Positions 13,490 through 22,066 of a stretch of DNA of 64,000 nucleotides are shown here, in pieces. The notes beneath the pieces are model-generated. The model was given only the letters and a program-made list of their open reading frames with translations, was not told where the DNA came from and searched no databases. The stretch comes from Gigantopelta aegis. Lineage: Eukaryota; Mollusca; Gastropoda; Neomphalida; Peltospiridae. A program made the position numbers and the translations under genes. Each line of letters starts with the position of its first letter. The first letter of the stretch is position 1. The stretch covers positions 28,602,917-28,666,916 of the forward strand of contig NC_054709.1 of NCBI RefSeq assembly GCF_016097555.1. The letters are read 5' to 3'.

Positions 13490-16400
13490 GAAAATAAGAT
13501 AATCCGAATTTCGGGAAACATTGGTTGAAAAAAATAAATCGCCAATTTGTATCGCCTGATTGACCAGATTATAGCCAAATTTGTGATAATTCGCTAATTG
13601 GCGACAATGGCGAACAGCAGCTGGAACCCTGGCATTTGTTTCCAGCTGTCCAGTATTAATGTCCATTATTCCCAATAACTGGTTTTCTGACCAGAATGTT
13701 TAAAAAAAAAAACGAACTACGATTCATATCCCAATATTTGGTGATTTTCATTATTGGTAAAACGATCAAATTTATTATCAAATTAGCTGTCACAATCCGC
13801 TATTGATCCCTGAAAATGGCCGCGACGTGGTTGGTCTGGGATCGATCCTCGTTGGTGGACCCATTGAGCTGTTTATCATTCCAGCTAGTGCACTGTGACT
13901 GGTATATCAAAGGCTGTTTTATGTCGGATAGTGCACACAAAAGATCCCTTGCTACTAACAACAAATTTAGCAGGTTTAACTTTATACATACTTTTGAATT
14001 TGAACCATAATGGACAAATATTTTTGTTAAATTGGATTCGATAACAAATGGGAACTGTTGAATGTTTTAGGTCTATAATATGCAGTATTATTTTTGTGTA
14101 ATTTTTGTTTTTCAGGTTTGAAAAATACAAGTCGAATGGAAATCCGATGTACGCCATCGTTGGGTATATGACTGTATATAATTATTACGCTTACCCAGAG
14201 AAAATCCGACCAAGAATAAGGTGTGTGTTCAGTAACTATAAATGTTTAGTCCCCAACCGGTCCAACCGGAGGGGACTAATGAGTTTTACTGTGCTTGAGA
14301 TATGAATTGCTGTCAGTCAGGGGATTGACTGATTGTAGTTTTTTTACCAATGGATAAAAATGATTGCTATTGGTTGAAAGAACAAGCAACTTTGTTGCCA
14401 GAGTTACTTGTTTAACCTTTAGACTACTGGATTATTTTATTACAAAAACCATGTTGAGTGGGTACAAGTATGTAATTTTTACTCCCATATATTTACTTGA
14501 ATGTTTTATAAATACATAAAATAAAGTTCATATTTGAATGCTAAGTATTATTTTCGTGTTTTAAAAAAAAGAAGATATTTTAGATAAGTTAATGTTGATT
14601 AAAATTAGGCAAAAAAAAGTCGCATTTATTTACAGACATTTGTGGCCAGCTGTCCACTATTTTTGTCCATTAATCCCATATTGGGGAATGCACTGTATAC
14701 AGTGTACAGTATGTCGACTGGCGTGACATCGGTTAAAATTGCCACAGTTCAAAACTGCCATTGTTAAGCATTTTGCAAACAAAATAATTGCTGTATGTAA
14801 CAAATTCTTGAGTTTGAGGGATTTTTTATAGTTATTGACACTTTCTCAGTGTCTTAAATATTTTTAAAACGTATGATAGTCAGATTCTTACATGGGTTTT
14901 TTTTTTGGGGGGGGGGGGTTAAGTGTGAAAATAACATATAAAAATTTTTTGACATTAATACTGAAATACAAAATACATATAATTATTATATTCTTTTTTT
15001 CTTCAGTCAAGTATTAATCCTGCCCCCATTTCAGAAGCAAGGTCATGGTGCCCAGCTTCTTCAAACGTTCTACAATGACTGCTACACGAGATCTGAGGTT
15101 TTAGATATTACAGGTAAAACGGAATGAATGAATGAATGAATGTTTAACGACACAATGCCCAGCTTCTTCAAACGTTCTACAATGACTGCTACACGAGATC
15201 TGAGGTTTTAGATATTACGGAATGAATGAATGAATGAACGAACGAATGAATGAATGTTTAACAACACCCCAGCACAAAAATACACATCGGCTATTGGGTG
15301 TCATAAATGGTAAGTATATGAAAATATTATTTATATAATTATGTAAGGAGCTGTGGGGAAAAGTATATCACAATACATAAATCAAGGTGAGTGTATCTTA
15401 AAACGAGGTAAAATGGTTTCATATTGTATTCCTACCTTTTTCACGTCTCAAAATACGAGTTGATTGAACCAATTGATTTTGGGTGAAAGATTCTTTTTTA
15501 AATTTAATATTTAAGAGAGAGGATAATTTGTCTTAAATAATTAAAAGTCAAAGTTGAGAATTTGAACTAGCTGAAAAATTCAAAATTGTCTGGCCAACAA
15601 GAATAGATATATTTGGCAACAGAAATAATTTGGAATCATTTAAATTCCACCCAGAATTAATTTTGAAGTTTTAAAAATATTTTGATTTCTGTTCATATTT
15701 TTTAAATATACTTACCTTGATTTTTGTATTCTACAAATGTTTTTGGATATGCTTACCGAGATATTTGATGTACTTGCCTTGTTTGACACCCAACAGCCGA
15801 TCTCTATTTTTGTGCTGGGATGTCGTTAAACATCCATTAATACATTAAAAATTGTCTGGCACTTTATGCATAATAATTTGTTTATTTTCATTAGTTCCTA
15901 TAACAATCAAATGGTCTGATTATTTCAAACTCCACTTCAGAGCAGTTTCATATCGTTGAGAGAATTGATTGCGGACCTGGTTATCTTGCAGATGATTAAA
16001 AAAATCGACTTCCTGGTTCTAAAATCGGGGGATTAATTTTTCAATCACGCCAACTGTCTTATTTCAAGGCCAGCTTTTTTCAAACAGATTGCTTCAAAAA
16101 GGTATGTAACTCGTGTTTTCATGTTGAGTATATATTGAAAAAAAAAAAAGTTTCATTTATTATTATGTTTGAATATTAATTTCTTTTCACATTACCTGTC
16201 CTCAAACAAGTGTACCGGACTACTAGCCGTAAGGGAGAGTGCACTTGTTTGAGGACAGGTAATGTATCCATAAAAGAGAAAACACTCCAAGTTTTCTCCA
16301 TTTGTATGACATTTATTTGCTGCTTTCAGTCGAAGATCCATCAGAAAACTTTCAGCGGTTACGAGACTTCGTCGACACAAACAACTGTATCAAACTCCGC

Positions 16401-19400
16401 TACTTCCAGACGGATTATTTATACGAGGGTTTTTCAGAAGATATGGTTCGGGAAGCTCAGGACAAACTGAAGCTCAGCAAGGTTAGTGTGTACAGACATG
16501 AGCAGTTTCCTACTTCGAATCACTCATTCAGTTAAAAAATTGAATTTCGTACTTGTACCAAATTCATGTTCAAGTACATTGTCCTGGAAAAAATTACCTC
16601 GGGTATCTTGGTTGTTTTTCCAGGACAGAATTTAGTTAATAGTTAGCAAGAGAGAAATCGGTGACGGCTTTAAAACGGCACAACAAGCCGATAGAATCCC
16701 CTCGGTAAACTCATTCTTTGACTGATTTTCCCCATTCCAATCATTGACTCATATATTAATGGCTTTGGTATGTGCTGTCTTTTCGGTAGCAAAGTGTGTA
16801 TAAAAGATCCTTTGCTAATGGGAAAATGATGTGGGTTTCCTTTTACGTGTCACAATGACCAACAGTTTTACATCGAATAGCCGTAACAGTGGTGACTTCG
16901 TCAACTTTTTAATATTTCTTAACATGAATTGAGATGATTATCTATGGATATAACTTACCATAGTTTGACATCCAATAGCCAATGTATTTTACGTGCTGCT
17001 GTCGTTAATTCTATGGACACAACTGTCCACAACACCAAATATGTTTATGGTATACAAGACACTTAATTCCATGAAAAAAGAGACGGGAGTATCTCCACAA
17101 TTAACATCTTGTCGGGGGTTTTTTCTAGAGGCAGGCTCGTCGGGTGTACGAGATCCTCCGGTTAAAAGTAACGGATGAAAAGAACAAGGAACTGTTCCGT
17201 CGATTTAGACTGGAAGTCAAAAAGAGGCTGAACGCACCATTTCAGGTGAGAATGTACAGATGAAAGTTCATTGGATAGGTTTTAACGTGCACATTCAGAA
17301 CAAGCTGATGTAGCACACGCCTGCTTCGAATTTGAGATTTTAGCACTACCTGCAGGTAGATTTTAACATGCACATTCAGAACAAGCTGATGTAGCACTAC
17401 CTGCAGGCTTCTAGGTAGATAGGTAGGTTTTAACGTGCACATTCAGAACAAGCTATTGTAGCACACGCCTGCCTCGAATTTGAGATTTTAGCACTACCTG
17501 CAGGCTTCTAGGTAGATAGGTAGGTTTTAACATGCACATTCAGAACAAGCTGATGTAGCACACGCCTGCCTCGAATTTGAGATTTTAGAACTACCTGCAG
17601 GCTTCTAGGTAGATAGGTAGGTTTTAACGTGCACATTCAGAACAAGCTGTTGTAGCACACGCCTGCCTCAAATTTGAGATTTTAGCACTACCTGCAGGCT
17701 TCTAGGTAGATAGGTAGGTTTTAACATGCACATTCAGAACAAGCTGATGTAGCACACGCCTGCCTCGAATTTGAGATTTTAGCACTACCTGCAGGCTTCT
17801 AGGTAGATAGGTAGGTTTTAACATGCACATTCAGAACAAGCTGATGCAGCACACGCCTGCCTCGAATTTGAGATTTTAGAACTACCTGCAGGCTTCTAGG
17901 TAGATAGGTAGGTTTTAACATGCACATTCAGAACAAGCTGATGTAGCACACGCCTGCCTCGAATTTGAGATTTTAGAACTACCTGCAGGCTTCTAGGTAG
18001 ATAGGTAGGTTTTAACATGCACATTCAGAACAAGCTGATGTAGCACACGCCTGCCTCGAATTTGAGATTTTAGAACTACCTGCAGGCTTCTAGGTAGATA
18101 GGTAGGTTTTAACATGCACATTCAGAACAAGCTGATGTAGCACACGCCTGCCTCGAATTTGAGATTTTAGAACTACCTGCAGGCTTCTAGGTAGATAGGT
18201 AGGTTTTAACATGCACATTCAGAACAAGCTGTTGTAGCACACGCCTGCCTCGAATTTGAGATTTTAGAACTACCTGCAGGCTTCTAGGTAGATAGGTAGG
18301 TTTTAACATGCACATTCAGAACAAGCTGATGTAGCACACGCCTGCCTCGAATTTGAGATTTTAGAACTACCTGCAGGTAGATTTTAAAATGCACATTTAG
18401 AACAAGCTGTCATGGGCACAGGTGCCAGCTTCTCCGTCCAGGAACAGAAAAGGGGTGGGACAGGTTGTCGTCCACAGTGGCATGTACAAGGGAGCGGAAA
18501 TGGGTGGGAGAGGTGGTCGTCCACACTGGCATGTACAAGGGAGCGGAAATGGGTGGGAGAGGTGGTGGGAGAGGTGGTCCACACTGGCATGTACAAGGGA
18601 GCGGAAATGGGTGGGAGAGGTGGTCGTCCACACTGGCATGTACAAGGGAGCGGAAATGGGTGGGAGAGGTGGTCGTCCACACTGGCATGTACAAGGGAGC
18701 GGAAAGGGGTGGGAGAGGTGGTCGTCCACACTGGCATGTACAAGGGAGCGGAAAGGGGTGGGAGAGGTGGTCGTCCACACTACAAGGGGCATGTACAATG
18801 TACAAGGGAGCGGAAAGGGGTGGGAGAGGTGGTCGTCCACACTGGCATGTACAAGGGAGCGGAAATGGGTGGGAGAAGGGGTGGGAGAGCGGAAATGGGT
18901 GGGAGAGGTGGTCGTCCACACTGGCATGTACAAGGGAGCGGAAAGGGGTGGGAGAGGTGGTCGTCCACACTGGCATGTACAAGGGAGCGGAAAGGGGTGG
19001 GAGAGGTGGTCGTCCACACTGGCATGTACAAGGGAGCGGAAATGGGTGGGAGAGGTGGTCGTCCACACTGGCATGTACAAGGGAGTGGAAATGGGTGGGA
19101 GAGGTGGTCGTCCACACTGGCATGTACAAGGGAGTGGAAAGGGGTGGGAGAGGTGGGCACTGGCATGTACAAGGGAGCGGAAAGGTGGTCGTCCACACCG
19201 GGTACAAGGGAGTGGAAAGGGGTGGGAGAGGTGGTCGTCCATACTGGCATGGGGAAAGGGGGGGGAGAGGTGGTCGTCCACAGTGGCATGTACAAGGGAG
19301 CGGAAAGGGGTGGGAGAGGTGGTCGTCCACACTGGCATGTACAAGGGAGTGGATGGGTGGGAGAGGTGGTCGTCCACACAAGGCATGTACAAGGGAGCGG

Positions 19401-20864
19401 TACAAAGTGGAAAGGGGTGGGAGAGGTGGTCGTCCACACTGGCATGTACAATGGGGGAGTGGGAAAGCGGAAAGGGGTGGGGTGGGAGAGGGGTGGGAGG
19501 TGGGTGGGTGGGAGAGGTGGTCCACTGGCCGGCATGTACAGGTGGGCATGTACAAGGGAGCGGAAGGGGTGGGGAGGTGGGAGTACAAGGGAGCGGAAAT
19601 GGTGGGAGAGGTGGTCCTCCACCACAGGGGTGGGAGAGGTGGGCACACTGGCATGTGCAAGAGCATGCAAGGGAGTGGAAATGGGTAAGTAGTCCACACC
19701 GATCATGGGGAGGTCAGTAGGGGCGGGTGGTCGTCCACATCTGCAGGCTTCTGATGTACAATTTCTGATTTCTATGGGAGAGGTGGTTTACTGGCATGTA
19801 CAAGGGAGCGGAAATGGGAGAGGTGGTCGTCCACACTGGCATGTACAAGGGAGCGGAAATAATAGAGGTGGGGTACTGGCATCCATCTCTTTGTCCACAC
19901 TGGCATGTACGAGTGGAAAGGGGTAGCACACTGGCATGTACAAGGGAGCGGAAATGGGTGGGAGAGGTGGTCGTACACACTGTAATGTATAAGGGAGTGG
20001 AAATGGGTAAGGTGGTCGTCCACACCGGCATGTACAATGGAGCGGAAATGGGTGGGAAGGTGGTCGTCCAATGGCATGTGTGGAAAGGGGTGAGGTGGTC
20101 GTCCACACTGGCATGTACAAGGGAGTGGAAAGGGGTGGGAGAGGTGGTTGTTAAATAACACATTTCCTTCCTACATGTACTTCCTTCGTAAAAAGAGAAA
20201 TTGATTTAAGTTTTTAATATTCTAATGACTACTACCAGATGCCCATGGGTTTTCCTGTCCATGCAAACGTCCCAGGGCTAGCTTTGGCACTCAACAAATT
20301 CACCAACTGTAATTTAAAAAAATAATTGTTGAATTTTATTTTAATTTGACAAAATAATTTAGTGTAATAAATCATATTTTGTCAGAAAATAACTGGGTTT
20401 CTGCAANTAGCCCATGATGTGGCGACAGTTTTTAAAGTGTAAAGCTGTATCCTAACCGGACGTGTGTGACGTGAGAAATTTAGGATACTGCGATTGAAAT
20501 CAATGATTTCTAAAATAATTGCTCACATCGCTTGCATCCGGTTAGGATACAAAATAACTGGGTTTTTGCAATTTTTTAAATTTAAGAGATGGTGAAATTT
20601 TTCTAATCACCCAGAACTATCCCTGCTTACATATGGATGTTAGACTTCTCCATTTTCACAGATTAACTTCATAATCAACCGATTTTGTAATTTCAGAAAA
20701 ATGGTCGTGACTTTCAGAAGTTGGAGAGAGCTTTGCAACCCGAGGAACTTTCCCAAACTCTTGGTTGCATGTCGACGGAACAACGGATCACATTTCTGGA
20801 ACTGTCGTTCGAGGAGCTGATGGAACATTATCGCCATGTGCTCGACAGAATATCTATAACCTAG
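959..20864 (+). CDS. HAT1: Histone acetyltransferase type B catalytic subunit (HAT1), complete, 11 coding exons
   Basis: Exons read from the sequence: 959-965, 4654-4725, 5497-5572, 7379-7517, 9658-9799, 11527-11680, 14116-14220, 15007-15113, 16330-16481, 17129-17245, 20697-20864. All introns are GT-AG and phase is kept throughout, giving 412 aa against about 419 in vertebrate HAT1. The first coding exon is only 7 nt (ATG GCG G). The protein opens MAGMNILNNKLDAYKC. It carries the family stretches VPPGFTSNLDDF, DIECPGFRAYHERLQTF, ASFIDVDDDRWHYY and VGYMTVYNYYAYP. The GNAT acetyl-CoA loop QKQGHGAQLL is at about residues 241-250, and VEDPS at 268-272 supplies the conserved acidic residue (Glu269). 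The C-terminal helices begin RQARRVYEILRL near 319. From family knowledge, the enzyme acetylates new histone H4 at Lys5/Lys12 with RBBP7-type partners before chromatin assembly. The final intron (17246-20696) holds two minisatellites. Confidence 0.96.
1302..1693. mobile_element. MITE with perfect 19-bp terminal inverted repeats
   Basis: The left end GAATGCTGGTCAACTCTCC (1302-1320) is the exact reverse complement of 1675-1693. The element is 392 bp with no coding capacity. A diverged copy in the opposite orientation lies at 57138-57583. It sits in HAT1 intron 1. Confidence 0.8.
1893..2201 (-). mobile_element. tRNA-headed SINE (pol III boxes at right end)
   Basis: On the - strand it reads from the tRNA-like head (TAGCCCAGTGG box A region near 2193) through the conserved body GATCTTTTATATGC (reverse) to the tail ending in AAATAAAACATTT. 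It is followed directly by a poly-C tract. Confidence 0.85.
2210..2246. repeat. Poly-C tract
   Basis: About 37 uninterrupted C residues beside the head of a SINE. Confidence 0.9.
2500..2610. repeat. Fragment of the CAGTGTTTCTGCC MITE family
   Basis: It shares TTAATTTTGTCAAAAGGTTA and the GCCATACCCATTTTACCCT end with the complete copy at 62537-62785, in the opposite orientation. Confidence 0.6.
2959..3373. mobile_element. MITE with CAGG... ends, hAT-like
   Basis: The left end carries CAGGCCTTGACCATAAG followed by TTAGTGGTAGCCC. The right end carries GGGCTACCACTAAGGTT followed by GAGCCCTG. These are imperfect inverted repeats over about 30 bp. No coding capacity. Confidence 0.7.
3380..4550. 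mobile_element. Non-autonomous DNA transposon, 1.17 kb, hAT-like ends
   Basis: It begins CAGTGCTCTACAA and ends TTGTAGAGCACTG, perfect 13-bp inverted repeats of CAGNG type. The flanks share ATGTA (3375-3379 and 4551-4555). Internal open frames are short and match no transposase. It starts 7 bp after the end of the preceding MITE. Confidence 0.75.
4775..5012 (-). mobile_element. SINE, 5' truncated
   Basis: The - strand body includes CCCACAGACAGGATAGCACA (reverse) and CAATGTGCTTT-type tail sequence. The tRNA head stops after the box B region near 5012. It lies in HAT1 intron 2, just after exon 2. Confidence 0.75.
5025..5218. repeat. Copy of the CAGTGTTTCTGCC MITE family
   Basis: Shared features with 62537-62785 are TTAGGGTTAGGGTTAAG, AATTAATTTTGTCAAAAGG and the end GGCAGAAACCCTG. 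Confidence 0.65.
5657..6157. mobile_element. MITE family A (CAGGGCTCGAACTTAA), interrupted copy
   Basis: It begins CAGGGCTCGAACTTAAG and ends GTACCCTG, with flanks CTATTTCA and CTATTTTT as a degraded 8-bp target duplication. It is interrupted at 5798-5973 by a different MITE. The uninterrupted copy at 7956-8293 shows the empty site. Confidence 0.8.
5798..5973. mobile_element. MITE family B (CAGGGGTGGGAATT), nested insertion
   Basis: A 176-bp element ending AATTCCCACCCCTG, inserted into MITE A. Target flanks ATGACT and ATGGCT bracket it, where the uninterrupted copy has a single ATGACT before GAAAGG. The second copy is at 8931-9104. Confidence 0.85.
6187..6570 (+). mobile_element. SINE with the second tRNA-like head (GGCCATCGG type)
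   Basis: The head has box A-like sequence around TGGTTAGGCCATCGG and box B-like GGTTCGGATCCC. The body then joins the same AAGGCCATGG... GTGCTATCCTG region as the first SINE type. The tail reads GTGCTCTAGTGGCGTCGTTA. Confidence 0.85.
6580..6756. mobile_element. MITE family A, right-end fragment
   Basis: It contains GTACACCAGGTGTATACATT and AAAAGTGCCATCGGTGATGC and ends TTCGAGCCCT, as in the complete copies. Confidence 0.7.
7557..7840 (+). mobile_element. SINE, near full length, 40 bp after HAT1 exon 4
   Basis: Head TAGCCCAGTGG, box B GGATCAATCC, body AAAAGATCCCTTGCTGCTAA, tail GTGCTCTAGTTGTGTTGTTA. It starts 40 bp downstream of the exon 4 donor. Confidence 0.85.
7956..8293. mobile_element. 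MITE family A, uninterrupted copy with 8-bp target duplication
   Basis: It starts GGGCTTGAACTTAAG and ends GTCGAACCCTG. Flanks CTGATGTA (7948-7955) and CTGATGCA (8294-8301) match at 7 of 8 bases. An 8-bp duplication with these ends is typical of hAT elements. Confidence 0.85.
8441..8853 (+). mobile_element. SINE with internally duplicated body
   Basis: Head GTAGCCCAGAGGTATAGC and box B GGATCGATCC. The GGGATGGTGCATATA...AGATC body segment occurs twice (near 8591 and 8700). Tail GTGCTCTAGTGGTGTTGTTA. Confidence 0.85.
8931..9104. mobile_element. MITE family B, second copy
   Basis: Ends CAGGGGTGGGAATT and AATTCCCACCCCT are inverted repeats. AAACTCA flanks both sides (8924-8930, 9105-9111). Confidence 0.85.
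9118..9300 (+). mobile_element. SINE with third head type, partial
   Basis: Diverged head region near GTGCTAGTCGAG, then ACTGGTATGTATCAAAGGCT and GTGGGAAAGTGCATA body sequence. Confidence 0.55.
9331..9620. repeat. Dispersed TAGTCCCC repeat
   Basis: It shares TTTTGTGTATAG, GTACTGTTACAG and CTCAAAATGCTTGTT with 24497-24740. A 50-bp fragment of the TAGTCCCC end is at 14247-14285. It ends just before HAT1 exon 5. Confidence 0.6.
9906..10130. repeat. Dispersed repeat shared with 45661-45991
   Basis: Both copies contain CACCCCTCTTGGAGA, GATCTCA..AA(G)TC.ATATAGGTG and TGTCATTGTAATG-like segments. Confidence 0.6.
10239..10503 (+). mobile_element. SINE, 5' truncated at box B
   Basis: It starts at GGGTTCAATCCTCGTTGG and carries the body AAAAGATCCCTTGCTAATAA and the tail GTGGTGTTGTTAAACAAAAC. 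Confidence 0.8.
10916..11020. repeat. Imperfect palindrome
   Basis: The left arm GTCGTACTGATTTTACGAAA with GTCAGGATTA pairs with the right arm TAATCCTAAC, then TTTCGTAGAAAACCAGTACG. Confidence 0.75.
12654..13013. mobile_element. TTAA-flanked foldback MITE, third nesting layer
   Basis: TTAA flanks at 12650-12653 and 13014-13017. Ends AGGGGCATTCCTGAATTTAC and GTAAACTCAGGAATGTCCCT. Inverted similarity continues inward (TAATATTTGTA with TACAAATATTA), so most of the element can fold on itself. Confidence 0.85.
13436..13486. repeat. (AT)n microsatellite
   Basis: About 50 bp of alternating A and T inside the nested hAT-like element. Confidence 0.9.
13826..13985 (+). mobile_element. SINE, truncated at both ends
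   Basis: GGTCTGGGATCGATCCTCGT box B region, body ACTGGTATATCAAAGGCTG and AAAAGATCCCTTGCTACTAA. The tail is absent. Confidence 0.75.
14412..14736. mobile_element. TTAA piggyBac-like MITE, copy d, internally deleted
   Basis: It starts TTAACCTTTAGACTACTGGA and keeps the GAATGCACTGTATACAGTGT subterminal region. It ends at a TTAA (14733-14736) without the normal CTGCAGTAGTCAGAAGG terminus. Length is about 325 bp against about 697 for full copies. Confidence 0.8.
15156..15218 (+). pseudogene. Partial tandem duplicate of HAT1 exon 8 inside the following intron
   Basis: 63 bp copy of 15049-15111, from TGCCCAGCTTCTTC to GATATTAC, at an offset of 107 bp. The copy lacks the exon's GT donor and is followed directly by GGAATGAATG, so it should not be spliced as an exon. 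Confidence 0.9.
15241..15830. mobile_element. MITE with about 50-bp inverted ends (TGTTTAACGACACCCCAGCA type)
   Basis: The left end TGTTTAACAACACCCCAGCA with CGGCTATTGGGTGTCA pairs with the right end TGACACCCAACAGCCG with GTGCTGGGATGTCGTTAAAC. Left-end copies recur at 33138-33190 and 39478-39640. GAATGAAT runs precede it. Confidence 0.75.
16665..17013 (+). mobile_element. Diverged SINE
   Basis: Recognisable pieces are TGGCTTTGGTATGTGCTGTC, ATAAAAGATCCTTTGCTAA and ACATCCAATAGCCAATG. The head is too diverged to type. Confidence 0.5.
17274..18411. repeat. Minisatellite, 97-bp unit, about 13 copies
   Basis: Measured spacing between GTTTTAAC landmarks at 17524, 17621, 17718 and 17815 is 97 bp. 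Each unit holds ACATTCAGAACAAGCTG and the palindrome CCTGCAGG. The first two and the last units are shortened. It lies in the last HAT1 intron, 29 bp after exon 10. Confidence 0.95.
18412..20148. repeat. G-rich minisatellite, 49-bp unit, about 30-35 copies with variants
   Basis: The unit is built from GGCATGTACAAGGGAGCGG, AAAGGGGTGGGAGAGG and TGGTCGTCCACACT. The right part (from about 19140) is rearranged, with shortened and inserted units. The + strand is strongly G-rich. Because 49 is not a multiple of 3 and the unit has few stops, most frames stay open, giving spurious frames of 300-430 codons. It abuts the 97-bp array. Confidence 0.95.
20270..20630. repeat. Dispersed CAGGGCTAGCT-ended repeat with an internal palindromic insertion
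   Basis: Left end CAGGGCTAGCTTTGGC, right end CCCAGAACTATCCCTG. Related copies are at 28375-28565 and 46625-46805. Between two copies of AAAATAACTGGGTTT lies an insertion with GTATCCTAACCGGA and its inverse near 20540. Confidence 0.65.
20407..20407. other. Ambiguous base (N)
   Basis: A single unresolved base, in non-coding intron sequence. Confidence 0.99.
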
Positions 20865-21370
20865 TATGACGAACTACAGAAACCGAACCATATCATGTGT
20901 TCTCAGAGAGCGATTTACAATAACAATTTGGTTCTTTTGTATTTATGGTGAATGCAAGAATTGTAGTCGCTGAAAACATTTTCAGAATGTTCAAATGTGA
21001 TTGTTGTTGAAGACAAAAATTGTGGCCTCTTGAGAATTTTTGAAAATATTCAGATGTGATCTATTGGTTAATACAAGAGTTGTTATCACTAAAAAAAAAT
21101 TCAAAATATTTGAATATGATATATGGTGAATAACCAAACTTGTCAGTCAAAATGTTTTCAAAATATCTTGACATAATTTAATTTGTAATGAAAACAAGAA
21201 TTGTAACCACTCAAAACATTTTCAAAATATACTAATGGGATGAAATGAGGGAAGACACATTGTATTTGACACCGAATTTCAATTCGCTTTTATAGTCGTT
21301 ATTGATGTATAAAATAGAGAGATGGAATTGAATGCCAGGAACTCGGTTACAGGTTCTGGTAGTCGATATA

Positions 21371-21668
21371 TGGGGCGGGACATAGCCCAATGATAAAGCG
21401 CTGTCTGTTTAGGATCAATTCTAGTTAGTGAGCCCATTGGGCTATTTCTCGTTCTAGCCAGTGCACCACGACTGTATATCAAAGACCGTGATATGTGCTA
21501 TTCTGTCTGTGGAATGGTGCATATTATTGATCCTTTGCTACTAATGGGGAAAATGTAGCGGGTTTCCTGTCTAGGGCAATATGTCAAAATTACCAAATAT
21601 TTGACATCCAATAACAGATGATTATAAATCAGTGTGCTCTAGTGGTGTTGTTAAACATTACAAACTTT
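21371..21668 (+). mobile_element. SINE, full length
   Basis: Head GGGGCGGGACATAGCCCAAT and box B GGATCAATTC. The 3' end is GTGCTCTAGTGGTGTTGTTA. Confidence 0.85.
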
Positions 21669-22060
21669 TCGTAAATAATATTTGCTATTATTATTTATGT
21701 GTTGCCTTATTTCTTTCCCTCATTATATTTAATTCAATGCGATTTATGTAGAAAACAAAAAGTGAAGTCATTGAAAACATCTTCAAAATATTTGACGTAT
21801 GTGACTTATGGTGAATATAAAAATTAGTAATCGCTAGAATTATAGGAAAAAGTGTTCAAAATATTTAACTTACCCGGTAAATCAATCAAAACCTGTTTAA
21901 ATTTTTTGAGTAAATATGATATATGATGGATAAAAGAATTGCTTCCACTTGATATACTTGTAGTATTTGTCATTTCTTATCGAAACCTAGCTGCAAATTG
22001 GTGCGAGGACCAGCTAAAAACAATGTTACTAAAATCAAATAAGTTAAATCTTGTTATAGT

Positions 22061-22066
22061 AATAAA
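22061..22066 (+). promoter_or_regulatory. Candidate HAT1 polyadenylation signal
   Basis: AATAAA about 1.2 kb after the HAT1 stop codon. Other A/T-rich candidates exist, so assignment needs transcript data. Confidence 0.25.

Larger units (their letters stand above)
12016..13631. mobile_element. hAT-like non-autonomous element, nested insertion
   Basis: The left end CAGGGTTCCAGCTG and right end CAGCTGGAACCCTG are perfect 14-bp inverted repeats. GCATTT is duplicated at 12010-12015 and 13632-13637, and appears once in the two uninterrupted host copies. It contains another MITE at 12654-13013. No transposase is recognisable. Confidence 0.85.
11776..13830. mobile_element. TTAA-flanked piggyBac-like MITE, copy c, interrupted and truncated
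   Basis: It starts TTAACCTTTAGACTACTGGA. It matches the complete copies at 34991-35686 and 49164-49861 up to 12015, where a 1.6 kb element interrupts it, and resumes from 13632 to about 13830 (CGCGACGTGG). The right terminus is missing and a SINE follows. Confidence 0.8.

Noticed and set aside
11776..14736. Remnant of an autonomous transposase gene in the nested transposon region
   Set aside because: The open frames there are short (100 codons or fewer), do not join into a conserved domain and differ between copies.
18397..19720. Open frames of 300-430 codons on both strands encoding Trp/Gly- or Pro/Cys-rich repeats
   Set aside because: They are produced by the 49-bp minisatellite. The period is not a multiple of 3 and several frames on both strands stay open with the same peptide pieces in different order. 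The array lies in a HAT1 intron.
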